Below, piece after piece: positions 1 through 9,620 of a stretch of 64,000 bases of DNA. Where the stretch lies: assembly GCA_004352715.1 (NCBI GenBank), contig SCFE01000024.1, forward strand, positions 2,096,616-2,160,615. Reading direction: 5' to 3'. The notes under the pieces are model-generated. The model worked only from the letters and a program-made list of their open reading frames with translations. It did not search any database and had not been told where the DNA came from. Source of the DNA: Hofstenia miamia (taxonomy: Eukaryota > Xenacoelomorpha > Acoela). Each line of letters opens with the position of its first letter. Position 1 is the first letter of the stretch. The position numbers and the translations under genes are program-made.

Positions 1-14
1 ATGACACAATAATA

Positions 15-457
15 ATCCACAAACAGCACCATCATTTTTAAATAAAAAAATGATCAATTTTACTCGAGTCACCACCAAATGATTTAATAGTTTCCTTTGC
101 ACAGTAATTCCAACTACGTGAAGCGTCTGTAGGACTATACAGTTTTACTTAATTTCCATAAGTTTTCGGTCGGAGTCGCAGCTTCCGGAGGTGGAATAAC
201 ATACACATCGCGATGAATTTCGTTGCCTTGAAGGAAGGCTGTTTTAATGTCTAAGATACTAATATCCCATGAAAAATTATTAAAAGTGAAATTGCCATCC
301 TTAATGATGTTTTCGAACAAGTTGGGGAAAAACTTTTCACTTTATCGGACTCTTGAAATCCTCTTACTACTAATCTAGCTTTATGTTTCATAATACCAGA
401 TTCAAATATTCCATATCCTTGATGGAAAATCGTTGCTCGATATTTTTGATGAGACAC
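15..457 (-). pseudogene. copia-like reverse transcriptase fragment
   Basis: The first segment (457-251) carries KHKARLVVRGFQE and SFSPTCSKTSLR, the conserved start of copia RT. After a frameshift, 320-135 carries DIKTAFLQGNEIHRDVY and LWKLSKTV, which includes the first catalytic aspartate region. After a second shift, sequence toward position 15 encodes SPTDASRSWNYCAKETIKSF, matching the next copia RT block. The YVDD box would lie left of the window. At least two frameshifts and stops make it non-functional. Confidence 0.8.
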
Positions 458-1468
458 TTAGCTACTTTTTTTTGCAGTAGAATTTTGCAATTGTGAGTGT
501 ACGTGAATCAAGGAAGTCACACAGGAAAACAAAACTGGATACACTTCAGACAAGATGCTGATCTTTCCTGTTTGCCACAAGAGACTAATTTTCGCTAAAG
601 GTTCAAGAAGTTGGATCAGCTGTCCAATTAATGTTTGAGATGATTTTGGTGGTAAAAGTTGTTTAAAGTTGTTATCGAGCTCACCACATATGTTCAACAC
701 CGTTTCGAGTTCAACATACGACTTCAACATAATGAAAGTCGAACTCCATCGGGTAATGTTATTTGTCTGTAGTTCCCGACGTGCAAGATCTGACTGTCTT
801 TGCGAAACAAGCGTCGATCGTTCCTGGTTGAATAGTCTTCTCATCGACGTTGAATTTCTGAATTTTGCCATGAAACTGTGGACACCGAGCCCCCTTGGTA
901 TTACTGCTTTCTTCTATGGAGAAGTACTCCCAGACCCAACTGGTCTTGCTTGCAGATATGATAATAAGTGTGTTTACTCGCTTGAGTCGAGGGGACGGGA
1001 CAAATCAATACTAAGCATTAGACGAAATTCATTTGTNNNNNNNNNNNNNNNNNNNNNNNNNNNNNNNNNNNNNNNNNNNNNNNNNNNNNNNNNNNNNNNN
1101 NNNNNNNNNNNNNNNNNNNNNNNNNNNNNNNNNNNNNNNNNNNNNNNNNNNNNNNNNNNNNNNNNNNNNNNNNNNNNNNNNNNNNNNNNNNNNNNNNNNN
1201 NNNNNNNNNNNNNNNNNNNNNNNNNNNNNNNNNNNNNNNNNNNNNNNNNNNNNNNNNNNNNNNNNNNNNNNNNNNNNNNNNNNNNNNNNNNNNNNNNNNN
1301 NNNNNNNNNNNNNNNNNNNNNNNNNNNNNNNNNNNNNNNNNNNNNNNNNNNNNNNNNNNNNNNNNNNNNNNNNNNNNNNNNNNNNNNNNNNNNNNNNNNN
1401 TCGAATTAAATTATTTAATCAATTAAAAATTGATTAATCAATTAGTCGATTAATCGCTGCCAGCCCTG
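458..1468 (-). mobile_element. hAT DNA transposon fragment inside the copia-like element
   Basis: Positions 871-480 encode, on the minus strand, a hAT transposase segment. It contains NITRWSSTFIMLKSYVELE, the typical T-R-W-x-S-T block, followed by LLEPLAKISLLWQ and a SEVYPVL phrase seen in hAT/ZBED proteins. At 1468, reading leftwards, the sequence CAGGGCTGGCAGCGATTAAT is a hAT-type terminal inverted repeat, followed by reiterated ATTGATTAATCAATTA subterminal sequence. A 364-base N gap (1037-1400) hides the 5' part. I find no second terminus or 8-bp target duplication next to the RT at 457, so the element is truncated or the junction was rearranged. Confidence 0.7.
1037..1400. other. assembly gap (N run)
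   Basis: This is 364 N within the hAT fragment. Apparent reading frames through it have no content. Confidence 1.
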
Positions 1469-1604
1469 ATATGGTGAATAACCATGATTATTTGGATAAC
1501 AATGTTCATTGAGGCAAGTTAATTTCAATACAAGTTGATTATCAAAATTACAATTTTCTTCCATTGTACGACTATAAATTTCTTTTATTTCTTGACTGTG
1601 ACGC

Positions 1605-2111
1605 TCAACTCAAAATGGACAGTAAGGCGGCGAGTGTTTTATGAAATATATTTAATTTGTCACAGAATTCAGTAAATGACTCTGCAGCAAATTCTTTCCT
1701 ATTATCTGACAATAAAAATTGAGGCGGACCAAAATGAACAACCAAGCTGTTCAAGAATGCTCGTTGAACAGTTTGAGACTCCTTATCTCTAATAAAAGCT
1801 GCAGAACTATAATGCGAAAACAAGTCAATAATGTGCAAAGCTAATTCCTTTGTTTTATAATTTGAATGTTATATATAGTGTAAATCGATAGCAACACCCT
1901 CATTAACGGAAGAAGCTAATGGCATTGAAGCAATAGGCTTCAGTTGACGCTTCCTAATAATTGATTGGCATAATACGCACTCATTGATAACATATTCGAC
2001 TAAATTAACTAACTCCATTTTATTATACTGTTTCAAGAATCATTGCTATCTACCTGATGACGGATGACCAAATTGTCTATGAAGGGGTTTTACGCCTTGT
2101 GTTTCACAATT
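1605..2111 (-). pseudogene. copia-like pre-integrase zinc finger and integrase core
   Basis: Around 2111-2050 the minus strand encodes GVKPLHRQFGHPSSGR, the H..FGHP signature of the gag_pre-integrase domain, followed by an ECVLCQ cysteine pair. From 1838 to 1605 it continues with IIDLFSHYSSAAFIRDKES and then LLSDNRKEFAAESFTEFCDK, the rve integrase core with its first D and the D-N-x-x-E-F block. An in-frame stop after the HRQFGHPSSGR block and another before the core show decay. The catalytic glutamate region (TAAE in relatives) is already disrupted at the 3' end. Confidence 0.8.
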
Positions 2112-2377
2112 TGATTTAGAAACATATGCTGAATTGACGGGATATACACATTCTGTGGCACAAACAGATATCGGTAAAACTAAATGCTCAGAATCGAATA
2201 AAATTAGTTAATATTCGTTTGATTCATAATATTATTAGCAGTATCAATGACAACTGACATACGAGTTAAAGTACAACTTCAACACCAACCAAATAACTAG
2301 AACCGTAGAAGTTTAAAGGGATTTCTAAGCGATGTAATGATGAATGCTTTTCTCCATCGCCAAAAACAAAGTTTGTT

Positions 2378-2620
2378 TTACTGGTAGTTTTTTTTGTAGT
2401 TCTTGTGGCCATTTGCACCGACAAACTTTGTGATCCAATTTAAACCATCTAAAGTTTTTGTGCAAGTTGTATCAATGATAGCAAACTTATATTTCATTTC
2501 ATTTTGTTCCATAGTATTAAAATAACAAGTCGATGCGTAAGATGCTTTTTCAATATTAACAGATTCGCTACCCTCTTCAACGATGTGGACATTTATTCCC
2601 GAAATGTTTAAGGGAATCAC
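2378..2620 (-). pseudogene. copia-like aspartic protease region
   Basis: The minus-strand frame contains FAIIDTTCTKTLDGLNWI. In this copia-like group the protease active site reads D-T-x-C-T-K/R-T-V-x-G, so this is the catalytic loop with small substitutions. It lies between Gag and integrase, as expected for a copia polyprotein. Confidence 0.65.
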
Positions 2621-2868
2621 AGATATACCACCTGCCTGATCTGTTTTATAGAAAGTTTGCTTCCATATCTTAGTCGTGTACCAGGTCTTTGCTCTCGAAA
2701 ATTCCTAACACCAAACCCAAATGATTTATTTGAATAATAAATTTACTACAGCAGAAGCTGTGGCAACAAATTTAGATTTAAATGTAATATCAGTACTATG
2801 ATATTCACTAAACATACGCTGTAATGATAATTGTATAGTATCCATTTTCAGGGAAGTATCCGCTAGTA

Positions 2869-3289
2869 TCATGCGGGTTTCACCTTCTCATGATTAGCAT
2901 TATGTAGAAGTTCTGCACCCAAAACGATGTCAGTTAATTCCATCTTAGATTCTTTCATTTTCGCATATAGTTTCTCAAATTCGTGAATATATTCAAGAAT
3001 ATTTTGATTTTGAATATGCTTGAATTGTTTAAAATCAACAAATGCATTATATGACAAATTATATTCTGATAAACTAAATGTCATCCATTTCATGGAGCAA
3101 ATTTTCAATACCATCATTGCAATTTAACTGTGCTTTCTCCATACAAAGGCAATTTCCTTTGCTCTACTTTTATTGTTTAAAGCAACACGACGATCTTCTT
3201 TCATCGGTAATTAACAACCACAAGTCATTATAATCCCCATTCGACGGATCAAATACCGGTGGTGGGAAATTCAACTTTATAGTAGACAT
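2869..3289 (-). pseudogene. copia-like Gag region
   Basis: A start codon at 3289 (minus) opens a frame beginning MSTIKLNFPPPVFDPSNGDY, a typical start of copia-type Gag with the D-P-S-N-G-D-Y motif. After a frameshift, 3117-2869 encodes a helical stretch with YNAFVDFKQFKHIQNQNILE and EFEKLYAKMKESKM. This resembles the UBN2-type copia Gag domain in which the N-terminal W and the Y-I-x-E-F-E block recur. Frameshifted and therefore inactive. Confidence 0.65.
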
Positions 3290-3323
3290 ATTAAAATTGG
3301 AAAATAATAATTATATTGAACTG

Positions 3324-3333
3324 TCTGCTACCA
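3324..3333 (-). other. primer-binding site, initiator Met tRNA type
   Basis: Read on the minus strand the sequence is TGGTAGCAGA, complementary to the CCA-ended 3' terminus of initiator methionine tRNA, the usual copia primer. It sits 35 bp upstream of the Gag start. The adjoining plus-strand TGTTAAG at 3335 would be the inner end of the 5' LTR (minus-strand ...CTTAACA). Confidence 0.65.
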
Positions 3334-3334
3334 A

Positions 3335-3886
3335 TGTTAAGATGCTGGAAATTCATAGTAGTTCCCGATTTCGTGCAATTTTTAAGGAATATAATTACTT
3401 TTATACTTACGAAAAATACTTAAAATACCAATAGTAAAGACTACAGTGCTAAGTTCTAAGAGCACTGCTTATCAAATGTATTCGTGTAATTACAAATATA
3501 AGTTATGTTGTGCTAAAATCTAGAGATTCTCTTCGATCAATATTAATGAACGCCGATGTCGTAAATGGTTTCATGCAATTAAACATGGAGTTAACGTAAA
3601 CCCAAAATTTATATTTTTTGATATTTTTGAGACACTAGCTATTAGTGTTTAACGAAAAAATGACCTACTTTTTTGGAAGTAATATAGAAATGTATAAGCT
3701 ATGAATTTGAATTCTTCTATTTAATGGATTCAAAATTCCTGTTAATAATAAATGATGTCCGTGCCAGTAACTTCCAATGCTTTTAAAATCAGATGGTGAG
3801 TTCGGCGGTTAAATTATCCAACAGTGTCATTAATGCCAACATTAAGTAAAATACATTTTTCATTAACAAAACATTGCTGACATCTA
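3335..3886. other. presumed 5' LTR remnant, then upstream region of the orphan gene
   Basis: The LTR should start at 3335 by position relative to the primer-binding site. I cannot place its outer end, because the 3' LTR needed for comparison is outside the window. The rest is AT-rich and I see no other gene before the ATG at 3887. Confidence 0.4.
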
Positions 3887-4864
3887 TTGAAAATGCACAA
3901 AATTCTCACTTTTTATGGACTAGTTCAATTGTTGCTCTTCTTTCTTCAACTTTCTCACGTAGGAGCATTGAAATCACTAAGTGATTTGGTCAATGAATTC
4001 AGTATAAAAACACAAACCGTTTCTCCTAACACTTGCGTAGAATGGTGCGACAGAATAGAGGAGAATGCCTGTGAATCCATAGTGTGGGTGCTCGAAACTA
4101 TGACCTGTTTTGCATTGGGTATTGAATTTGACGAAACAGAAGTGAATTTCGACAACTATACGTTCACATGGCTCCCACGGAATAGCAGTCATTACAAAGT
4201 TTTTATCAATATAAAGAATTATCCCTGTGCAGTGTGTTCTGAGTTGAAATCCATCAATAGAATTGAGATAAAATTTCAAGATAACACTCTTATTTCCGTG
4301 GAAAACTTCTCTTCCTCCAAAGAGTTGTCGCAATATGTTACCAATATTTTTGTTAAACGATCCGATGTTAATAGCGCCATAAATTCTNCAATCGCGATTG
4401 TTGACAAATGGCTTCTTTATCAAGCATATTTCAAAAATATACAAAGTTTGAACTCGCAGTCAAACAGCAGCGCATTTATGCTTGTTTCCCCTCAATTCAG
4501 CGCTTACGATTGTTGTTATGACGACTCATTTAGTGTTTGGTTCAAAACACAGGAAATTTTCCTTTTCACTATGGATTCATTCTCAATTGTTTCATACTCG
4601 GATTGTAGATATGATATGATTATTTATGATGTTGTATTCCGTTCTAATGGCTATTATTGCGTTTTTTTAACAAAAACTAAAGGCTCTTGCAATCTTAGTC
4701 TTAAAAGCATAAAGGATCTGCATATTCGCAAAAAACTTGGAACAGGAACTGTGAGGTTTACATATGTAGACATAACGAATAGTAATGGAGGGTTTATTTA
4801 TTCTAATTCGGAATATGTCTTGACGGATAGCAATCCAACCTTAGTAGCAACCAATTTCGAATAG
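3887..4864 (+). CDS. orphan secreted protein, short form (possibly assembly-shortened)
   Basis: Single open frame of 325 residues beginning MKMHKILTFYGLVQLLLFFL, a clear signal peptide. The N-terminal module has the cysteine pattern CVEWC, then C-E-S-I-V-W, then CFALGIEFDE, ending in TWLPRNSSHY. The spacing resembles a PAN/apple-like fold, which I infer rather than demonstrate. Several N-glycosylation sequons are present. The C-terminal half contains DLHIRKKL, mirrored by EVHIRRKF in the relative at 45318-46772. Compared with that 484-residue relative, roughly 150 residues are missing exactly at an isolated n (4388), so the true gene may be longer. No function is known to me. Confidence 0.75.
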   Translation: MKMHKILTFYGLVQLLLFFLQLSHVGALKSLSDLVNEFSIKTQTVSPNTCVEWCDRIEENACESIVWVLETMTCFALGIEFDETEVNFDNYTFTWLPRNSSHYKVFINIKNYPCAVCSELKSINRIEIKFQDNTLISVENFSSSKELSQYVTNIFVKRSDVNSAINSXIAIVDKWLLYQAYFKNIQSLNSQSNSSAFMLVSPQFSAYDCCYDDSFSVWFKTQEIFLFTMDSFSIVSYSDCRYDMIIYDVVFRSNGYYCVFLTKTKGSCNLSLKSIKDLHIRKKLGTGTVRFTYVDITNSNGGFIYSNSEYVLTDSNPTLVATNFE

Positions 4865-5524
4865 GATTGAATTGAACGTTATTTTTGACTTTATTATTAC
4901 TATGCGGTTTGCATAAATATTGATGCATTTTTCCACCACTAAATTTCATTTAATTTTACATGCATAAATCTTAAATAGGTTTTTAAAATACTTTTGATTA
5001 CAAAATCGTGTTTTACACACTTGCTATACAATACAATTAACTGACTACGTTCTCAAAGAAGGCTAACAAATCGTTCGACCCAAAATTGGCTTAGGAGCAG
5101 ACACATGAGTCGTTCTATTTAAGTGACTTATGACAGACCCATTTGTCACATTGTATGATACCTTGTGTTATTGAATTAAATTGAAAGCCAATTTTAAAAT
5201 GTATCGTAAAATTTAAAAAAGTAAGGGGTTTTCATCCTGTAGGAAATGATTAAGAAAAGAGTTTCTTTTGAATACTACTAGATTTCAAAAATATATTTGT
5301 ACCAGTGTATAGCAATAAGTCAGTAAGTTATATGTTTCTGATTCATATCTTGCCTAATGTGACTGAATTTTTCAACCTCTACCAAAAAACAAGCATTTCG
5401 ATATTGTAAGTAGGAGATCTCAAGAAAAAATCATGCGTATTAAAATTCTTTTTAATATTTCTTATTGTTTCGGAGTTGTACGATATTAAATTTATTCAAT
5501 TGATTTACATCCAACTAAAACTTT
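4865..5524. other. non-coding, nothing recognised
   Basis: AT-rich sequence after the orphan gene. I see no convincing frame, repeat or RNA gene. Confidence 0.6.
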
Positions 5525-5602
5525 TGAACCGTTGTGATATATGATGTTAAAGGTGTTTAACCTTAATCTGCATAGGAATTTGTGAAAATTTTTCATGATT
5601 GT
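5525..5602. repeat. 78-bp exact copy of 9212-9289 at a gap edge
   Basis: The last 78 bases before the 1000-N gap (TGAACCGTTGTGATATATGA onward) recur at 9212-9289 with a constant offset of 3687. The copy starts exactly where the truncated LINE at 7346-9211 ends. Confidence 0.85.
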
Positions 5603-6602
5603 NNNNNNNNNNNNNNNNNNNNNNNNNNNNNNNNNNNNNNNNNNNNNNNNNNNNNNNNNNNNNNNNNNNNNNNNNNNNNNNNNNNNNNNNNNNNNNNNNN
5701 NNNNNNNNNNNNNNNNNNNNNNNNNNNNNNNNNNNNNNNNNNNNNNNNNNNNNNNNNNNNNNNNNNNNNNNNNNNNNNNNNNNNNNNNNNNNNNNNNNNN
5801 NNNNNNNNNNNNNNNNNNNNNNNNNNNNNNNNNNNNNNNNNNNNNNNNNNNNNNNNNNNNNNNNNNNNNNNNNNNNNNNNNNNNNNNNNNNNNNNNNNNN
5901 NNNNNNNNNNNNNNNNNNNNNNNNNNNNNNNNNNNNNNNNNNNNNNNNNNNNNNNNNNNNNNNNNNNNNNNNNNNNNNNNNNNNNNNNNNNNNNNNNNNN
6001 NNNNNNNNNNNNNNNNNNNNNNNNNNNNNNNNNNNNNNNNNNNNNNNNNNNNNNNNNNNNNNNNNNNNNNNNNNNNNNNNNNNNNNNNNNNNNNNNNNNN
6101 NNNNNNNNNNNNNNNNNNNNNNNNNNNNNNNNNNNNNNNNNNNNNNNNNNNNNNNNNNNNNNNNNNNNNNNNNNNNNNNNNNNNNNNNNNNNNNNNNNNN
6201 NNNNNNNNNNNNNNNNNNNNNNNNNNNNNNNNNNNNNNNNNNNNNNNNNNNNNNNNNNNNNNNNNNNNNNNNNNNNNNNNNNNNNNNNNNNNNNNNNNNN
6301 NNNNNNNNNNNNNNNNNNNNNNNNNNNNNNNNNNNNNNNNNNNNNNNNNNNNNNNNNNNNNNNNNNNNNNNNNNNNNNNNNNNNNNNNNNNNNNNNNNNN
6401 NNNNNNNNNNNNNNNNNNNNNNNNNNNNNNNNNNNNNNNNNNNNNNNNNNNNNNNNNNNNNNNNNNNNNNNNNNNNNNNNNNNNNNNNNNNNNNNNNNNN
6501 NNNNNNNNNNNNNNNNNNNNNNNNNNNNNNNNNNNNNNNNNNNNNNNNNNNNNNNNNNNNNNNNNNNNNNNNNNNNNNNNNNNNNNNNNNNNNNNNNNNN
6601 NN
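5603..6602. other. assembly gap (1000 N)
   Basis: Exactly 1000 N, probably a nominal or estimated gap size. Long apparent frames here are artefacts. Confidence 1.
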
Positions 6603-7074
6603 GTTTAAATCAGACATTTAAAGAATTAGGTAACTTCAATTTTCCTAAACCTTCTCTATCAGAACTTAGGCAATCAAATTGTAAATCAACGTTTCAATTT
6701 AGGCTGTCCACCTTAAGAGAATTAGAAACTATTGTACAAAATTTAGACGTTAATAAATCCTCAGGTTCCACTCATTTAGCGTACTTTATCTTTAAGCAAT
6801 TCTTTCATATATTTGGCGAACATCTATCATTTGCATTTAATCAATGTATAGTTGAAAACAAATTTCCGGAAATAATGAAAAAGTCAGACAACACCTTTGA
6901 ATGAAAATGGAGATTCGCTCATTGCTAAAAATTATAGGCCAATCTCAATAACACACCCTTTAGTAAATTATTCGAAAAATTATTGCACATTTAAATCAAC
7001 CAAAACCTTGCATCTAAGAATATCTTATCATCTAAACAATATTGTTTCCGCGCTAAACATAGTACAAGTGATGC
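6603..7074 (+). pseudogene. non-LTR retrotransposon RT fragment (N-terminal RT blocks)
   Basis: Plus-strand sequence encodes LDVNKSSGSTHLAYFIFKQF and FNQCIVENKFPEIMKK, then after a shift NYRPISI. These match the start of APE-type LINE RTs (K-S-S-G-x-D, F-P-x-x-x-K and N-Y-R-P-I-S). The frame breaks near 6900 and a gap follows. A 5' part may lie in the preceding 1000-N gap. Confidence 0.75.
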
Positions 7075-7185
7075 NNNNNNNNNNNNNNNNNNNNNNNNNN
7101 NNNNNNNNNNNNNNNNNNNNNNNNNNNNNNNNNNNNNNNNNNNNNNNNNNNNNNNNNNNNNNNNNNNNNNNNNNNNNNNNNNNNN
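7075..7185. other. assembly gap (N run)
   Basis: 111 N between two LINE RT pieces that lie on opposite strands. Confidence 1.
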
Positions 7186-7345
7186 TTGTATCAGTACTTA
7201 AAAGACATGTATCATCTGCATATTGATAAATTTTACTGTTTTTTACCTGTTGAGTTATGTCATTAACATAGATTGCAAATATAATAGGTCCGAGAACTGT
7301 GACCTGTGGAACCCCATAGTCCGTTATAATATATTTATATGACGC
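7186..7345 (-). pseudogene. non-LTR retrotransposon RT fragment (catalytic blocks)
   Basis: The minus strand encodes [20 protein letters not shown] followed by [11 protein letters not shown], the G-V-P-Q-G-S-x-L-G-P and Y-A-D-D boxes of a LINE RT. The G-S of the first box is V-T here. It is on the opposite strand from the RT piece across the gap. Confidence 0.75.
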
Positions 7346-9211
7346 CGTAGGGCGTCACTGCGAGGGGGAGACACTCCCAACCAAGCCTAGGCAGTAGCCG
7401 GTCGTGGCACTCACTCCGTCGATGTTGAGAGGATTGAGCGGGTGTGCTACGGTGACGTCTATTGCTCCTGCTTTTCTAAGGGACCAGACGGGGATCAGAA
7501 CATCCGCAGGCCGTGTCAGTGAGCTCGAGTGATCCAAGTTGGCACCCTGTTCAAGTATGGGATTCATTAAGGCTCTACTTGCACAGTTGAAGATAGTATC
7601 CCATATGGTGTTGTGGTGGAAATATCACATCTGGCCCTCTCTTGCATGTCAGCGCATGGTGTCCAAGGGGATCAAGCAGATTCTCTGGACACAATGGACA
7701 CTTGGCGCCTGTACACGCCAGGGGTAGTCCCAGTCTGTGCTTTAGAAGAACCTGTACTTCTTCTGGTTCAAGTCTGAAGCCCAACCATGTGGATGCATTT
7801 GGTTGGATGCATTTGGTGACGAAACTTCAAGTAGACATACTCGTTCCAATGGACTTTCAGCTCCTTCCAACAAGTCAGAAAGACATTTCTTTTCTATAGA
7901 AGCTGAAAGATACCTGATGCTTTAATCGACTTGGAATCTCATTCCCGGCTATTTTTAATCTGTCTTCTACCTTCACTTGGTCATTGTAGGACTGAATGCT
8001 GAATTTCAAGTCGGCAATAATTCCCAAGGATGTAAGCCGTGGGTGCATGCAGCTTAAGGGAAAGCAGGCCAATTCCCCCACAACTCACCCCTAGTTGTGC
8101 CTGTTTCCTGCCGACCTCCGAAAGCTCTATTCAGTTACTTCCTCAAAACAACTTAGCACTGCGTCGTCGAAACGACCCAACATATCTTGTGCCTGATCCG
8201 GCGGACAGCACCTGGCAAGGTGTGCTAGCTTACAAAAGCTTCCACAATGTCGCAGGAGTGAAATTGCCATTTGTGGATCTCCAAGGGTTGGCAGCTTGTT
8301 CAGAAGCAGCTCAGCTGCTTGAGACTTGGAAACGATGTAATCATTGCAATAGTCATTACTTCCAATTGGCGCTCCAAGAATTTCCAGATTCGGCTGGTGG
8401 AATTTTTTGATCTCCTCTGGGAATGCAAACAGGTGGAGGCAGCAGAAAATCTCGCACTTTTTGAAGTTGAGCTCCAATCCTGACCACTCCATTGCCTGTT
8501 AGATGCAGGCCAGGCATCTCATAATGGACGATCTGGTTCCACAAATCACTCCGTCATCCAAATACCACATATTCAGTAGCAAGTCGTCAATCTCGTCAAT
8601 CTTTAGCACCAATCTGTTGAGTGCGATAGCGAACATCAAAGGCCCTAAAGGATCGCCTTGTTGCACTCCAGCTGCTGATAAAAACTTGCCAGTCACGTGC
8701 CACAACCTAGGATGTGTCTGATAGCAGTAAATGACCCATGGAAGTATTTCAGGGAAGTGCTTCGAGCATTCATCCATGACTGCTTGTCTGGATACAGTAT
8801 TGAAAGCATTTTGCATGTCAACTTTCAAAACTGCAAAGTCATCGTCNATCAAAGGCCCTAAAGGATCGCCTTGTTGCACTCCAGCTGCTGATAAAAACTC
8901 GCCAGTCACGTGCCACAACCTAGGATGTGTCTGATAGCAGTAAATGACCCATGGAAGTATTTCAGGGAAGTGCTTCGAGCATTCATCCATGACTGCTTGT
9001 CTGGATACAGTATTGAAAGCATTTCGCATGTCAACTTTCAAAATTGCGAAGTCATCGTCGTTCCAGTGTTCTTTCACAACTTCCCTCAGCTTGTGTACAA
9101 CTTTTTCCATACCTCCAGGACACGCAACTCCAAACTGGTGAGGTTGAAAGAGCTGACGGGCTTCTTCACTTGTGACTGCACAGATGCATTTCCCAGCAAG
9201 ACGTAAAATTG
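7346..9211 (-). mobile_element. restriction-like-endonuclease (R2/NeSL-type) LINE, 5'-truncated
   Basis: Minus strand, from 9211 down: FQPHQFGVACPGGMEKVV; RT box A with KVDMRNAFNTVSR; GVQQGDPLGPLMF; WYLDDG (Y-L-D-D); NLEILGAPIG; then a zinc-knuckle CPLCPENLLDPLGHHALTC (7784-7575); then RPADVLIPVWSLRKAGAIDV (7567-7355), the R-P-x-D...D motif of a restriction-like endonuclease. The order RT, CCHC, endonuclease is that of site-specific-type LINEs (R2, R4, NeSL). It begins within the RT, so it is 5'-truncated. Several frameshifts are present. The 3' end probably lies near 7335-7345. A 212-bp stretch is duplicated around n 8847. Confidence 0.8.
8635..9059. repeat. 212-bp direct duplication around n 8847
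   Basis: 8635-8846 and 8848-9059 are direct copies with about four substitutions, separated by a single n. The duplication repeats RT box A and the Q-G-D-P box, which a real RT does not do. I read it as two haplotypes or repeat copies joined without merging. Confidence 0.8.
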
Positions 9212-9620
9212 TGAACCGTTGTGATATATGATGTTAAAGGTGTTTAACCTTAATCTGCATAGGAATTTGTGAAAATTTTTCATGATTGTAAAAAATTTTA
9301 AATGCTTATAGCTATAAAACTATTAACACTATGATCAATTTGAAAGCACCAAGTGATGGTGGAGAGTCTCCTCCTGATTTTTCGATCTAAATTTCCGACC
9401 TGGCTCTGTTCCGCGACGTCTGATTTTGCGCACAGGACGCTCAATGGTTTTGGTATATCTTTGCACATATCAAGAAACACTCAAATTTCTTTGTTGCTTC
9501 CATGGGCTCAAAACTTTATAAATACTTGACAAAAAGCTGTGGAGAGAATTTAAATGTTTTTCAAAAATTCGAAATTTTCAAAGAAAAATTGTTAATCTTT
9601 TCAACAACTTCAGCCACATC
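9212..9620 (+). repeat. dispersed repeat, arm 1
   Basis: This is homologous in inverted orientation to 13300-13625. Shared blocks include AATGGTTTTGGTATATCTTT, GCACATATCAAGAAACAC and TCGAAATTTTCAAAGAAAA. No coding capacity was seen. Confidence 0.75.

Larger units (their letters stand above)
1..3334 (-). mobile_element. Ty1/copia-like LTR retrotransposon, decayed and interrupted
   Basis: Read on the minus strand, the order is primer-binding site, Gag, protease, pre-integrase zinc finger plus integrase core, then reverse transcriptase. Integrase before RT is the copia order, not gypsy. All domains are broken by frameshifts or stops, so it is a fossil. RT runs to within about 15 bases of the left window edge, so RNase H and the 3' LTR lie outside. 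A hAT fragment (458-1468) separates integrase from RT. Domain phrases such as DTTCTKTLDG (protease) and FLQGNEIHRDVY (RT) match a copia-like group I recall from aquatic invertebrates; that affiliation is from memory. Confidence 0.8.

Noticed and set aside
669-1437. Long plus-strand frames through 1037-1400
   Set aside because: Mostly N; no coding content.
5547-6904. Frames of 337-440 codons on both strands
   Set aside because: Created by the 1000-N gap; only the last part (6603 on) is real LINE sequence.
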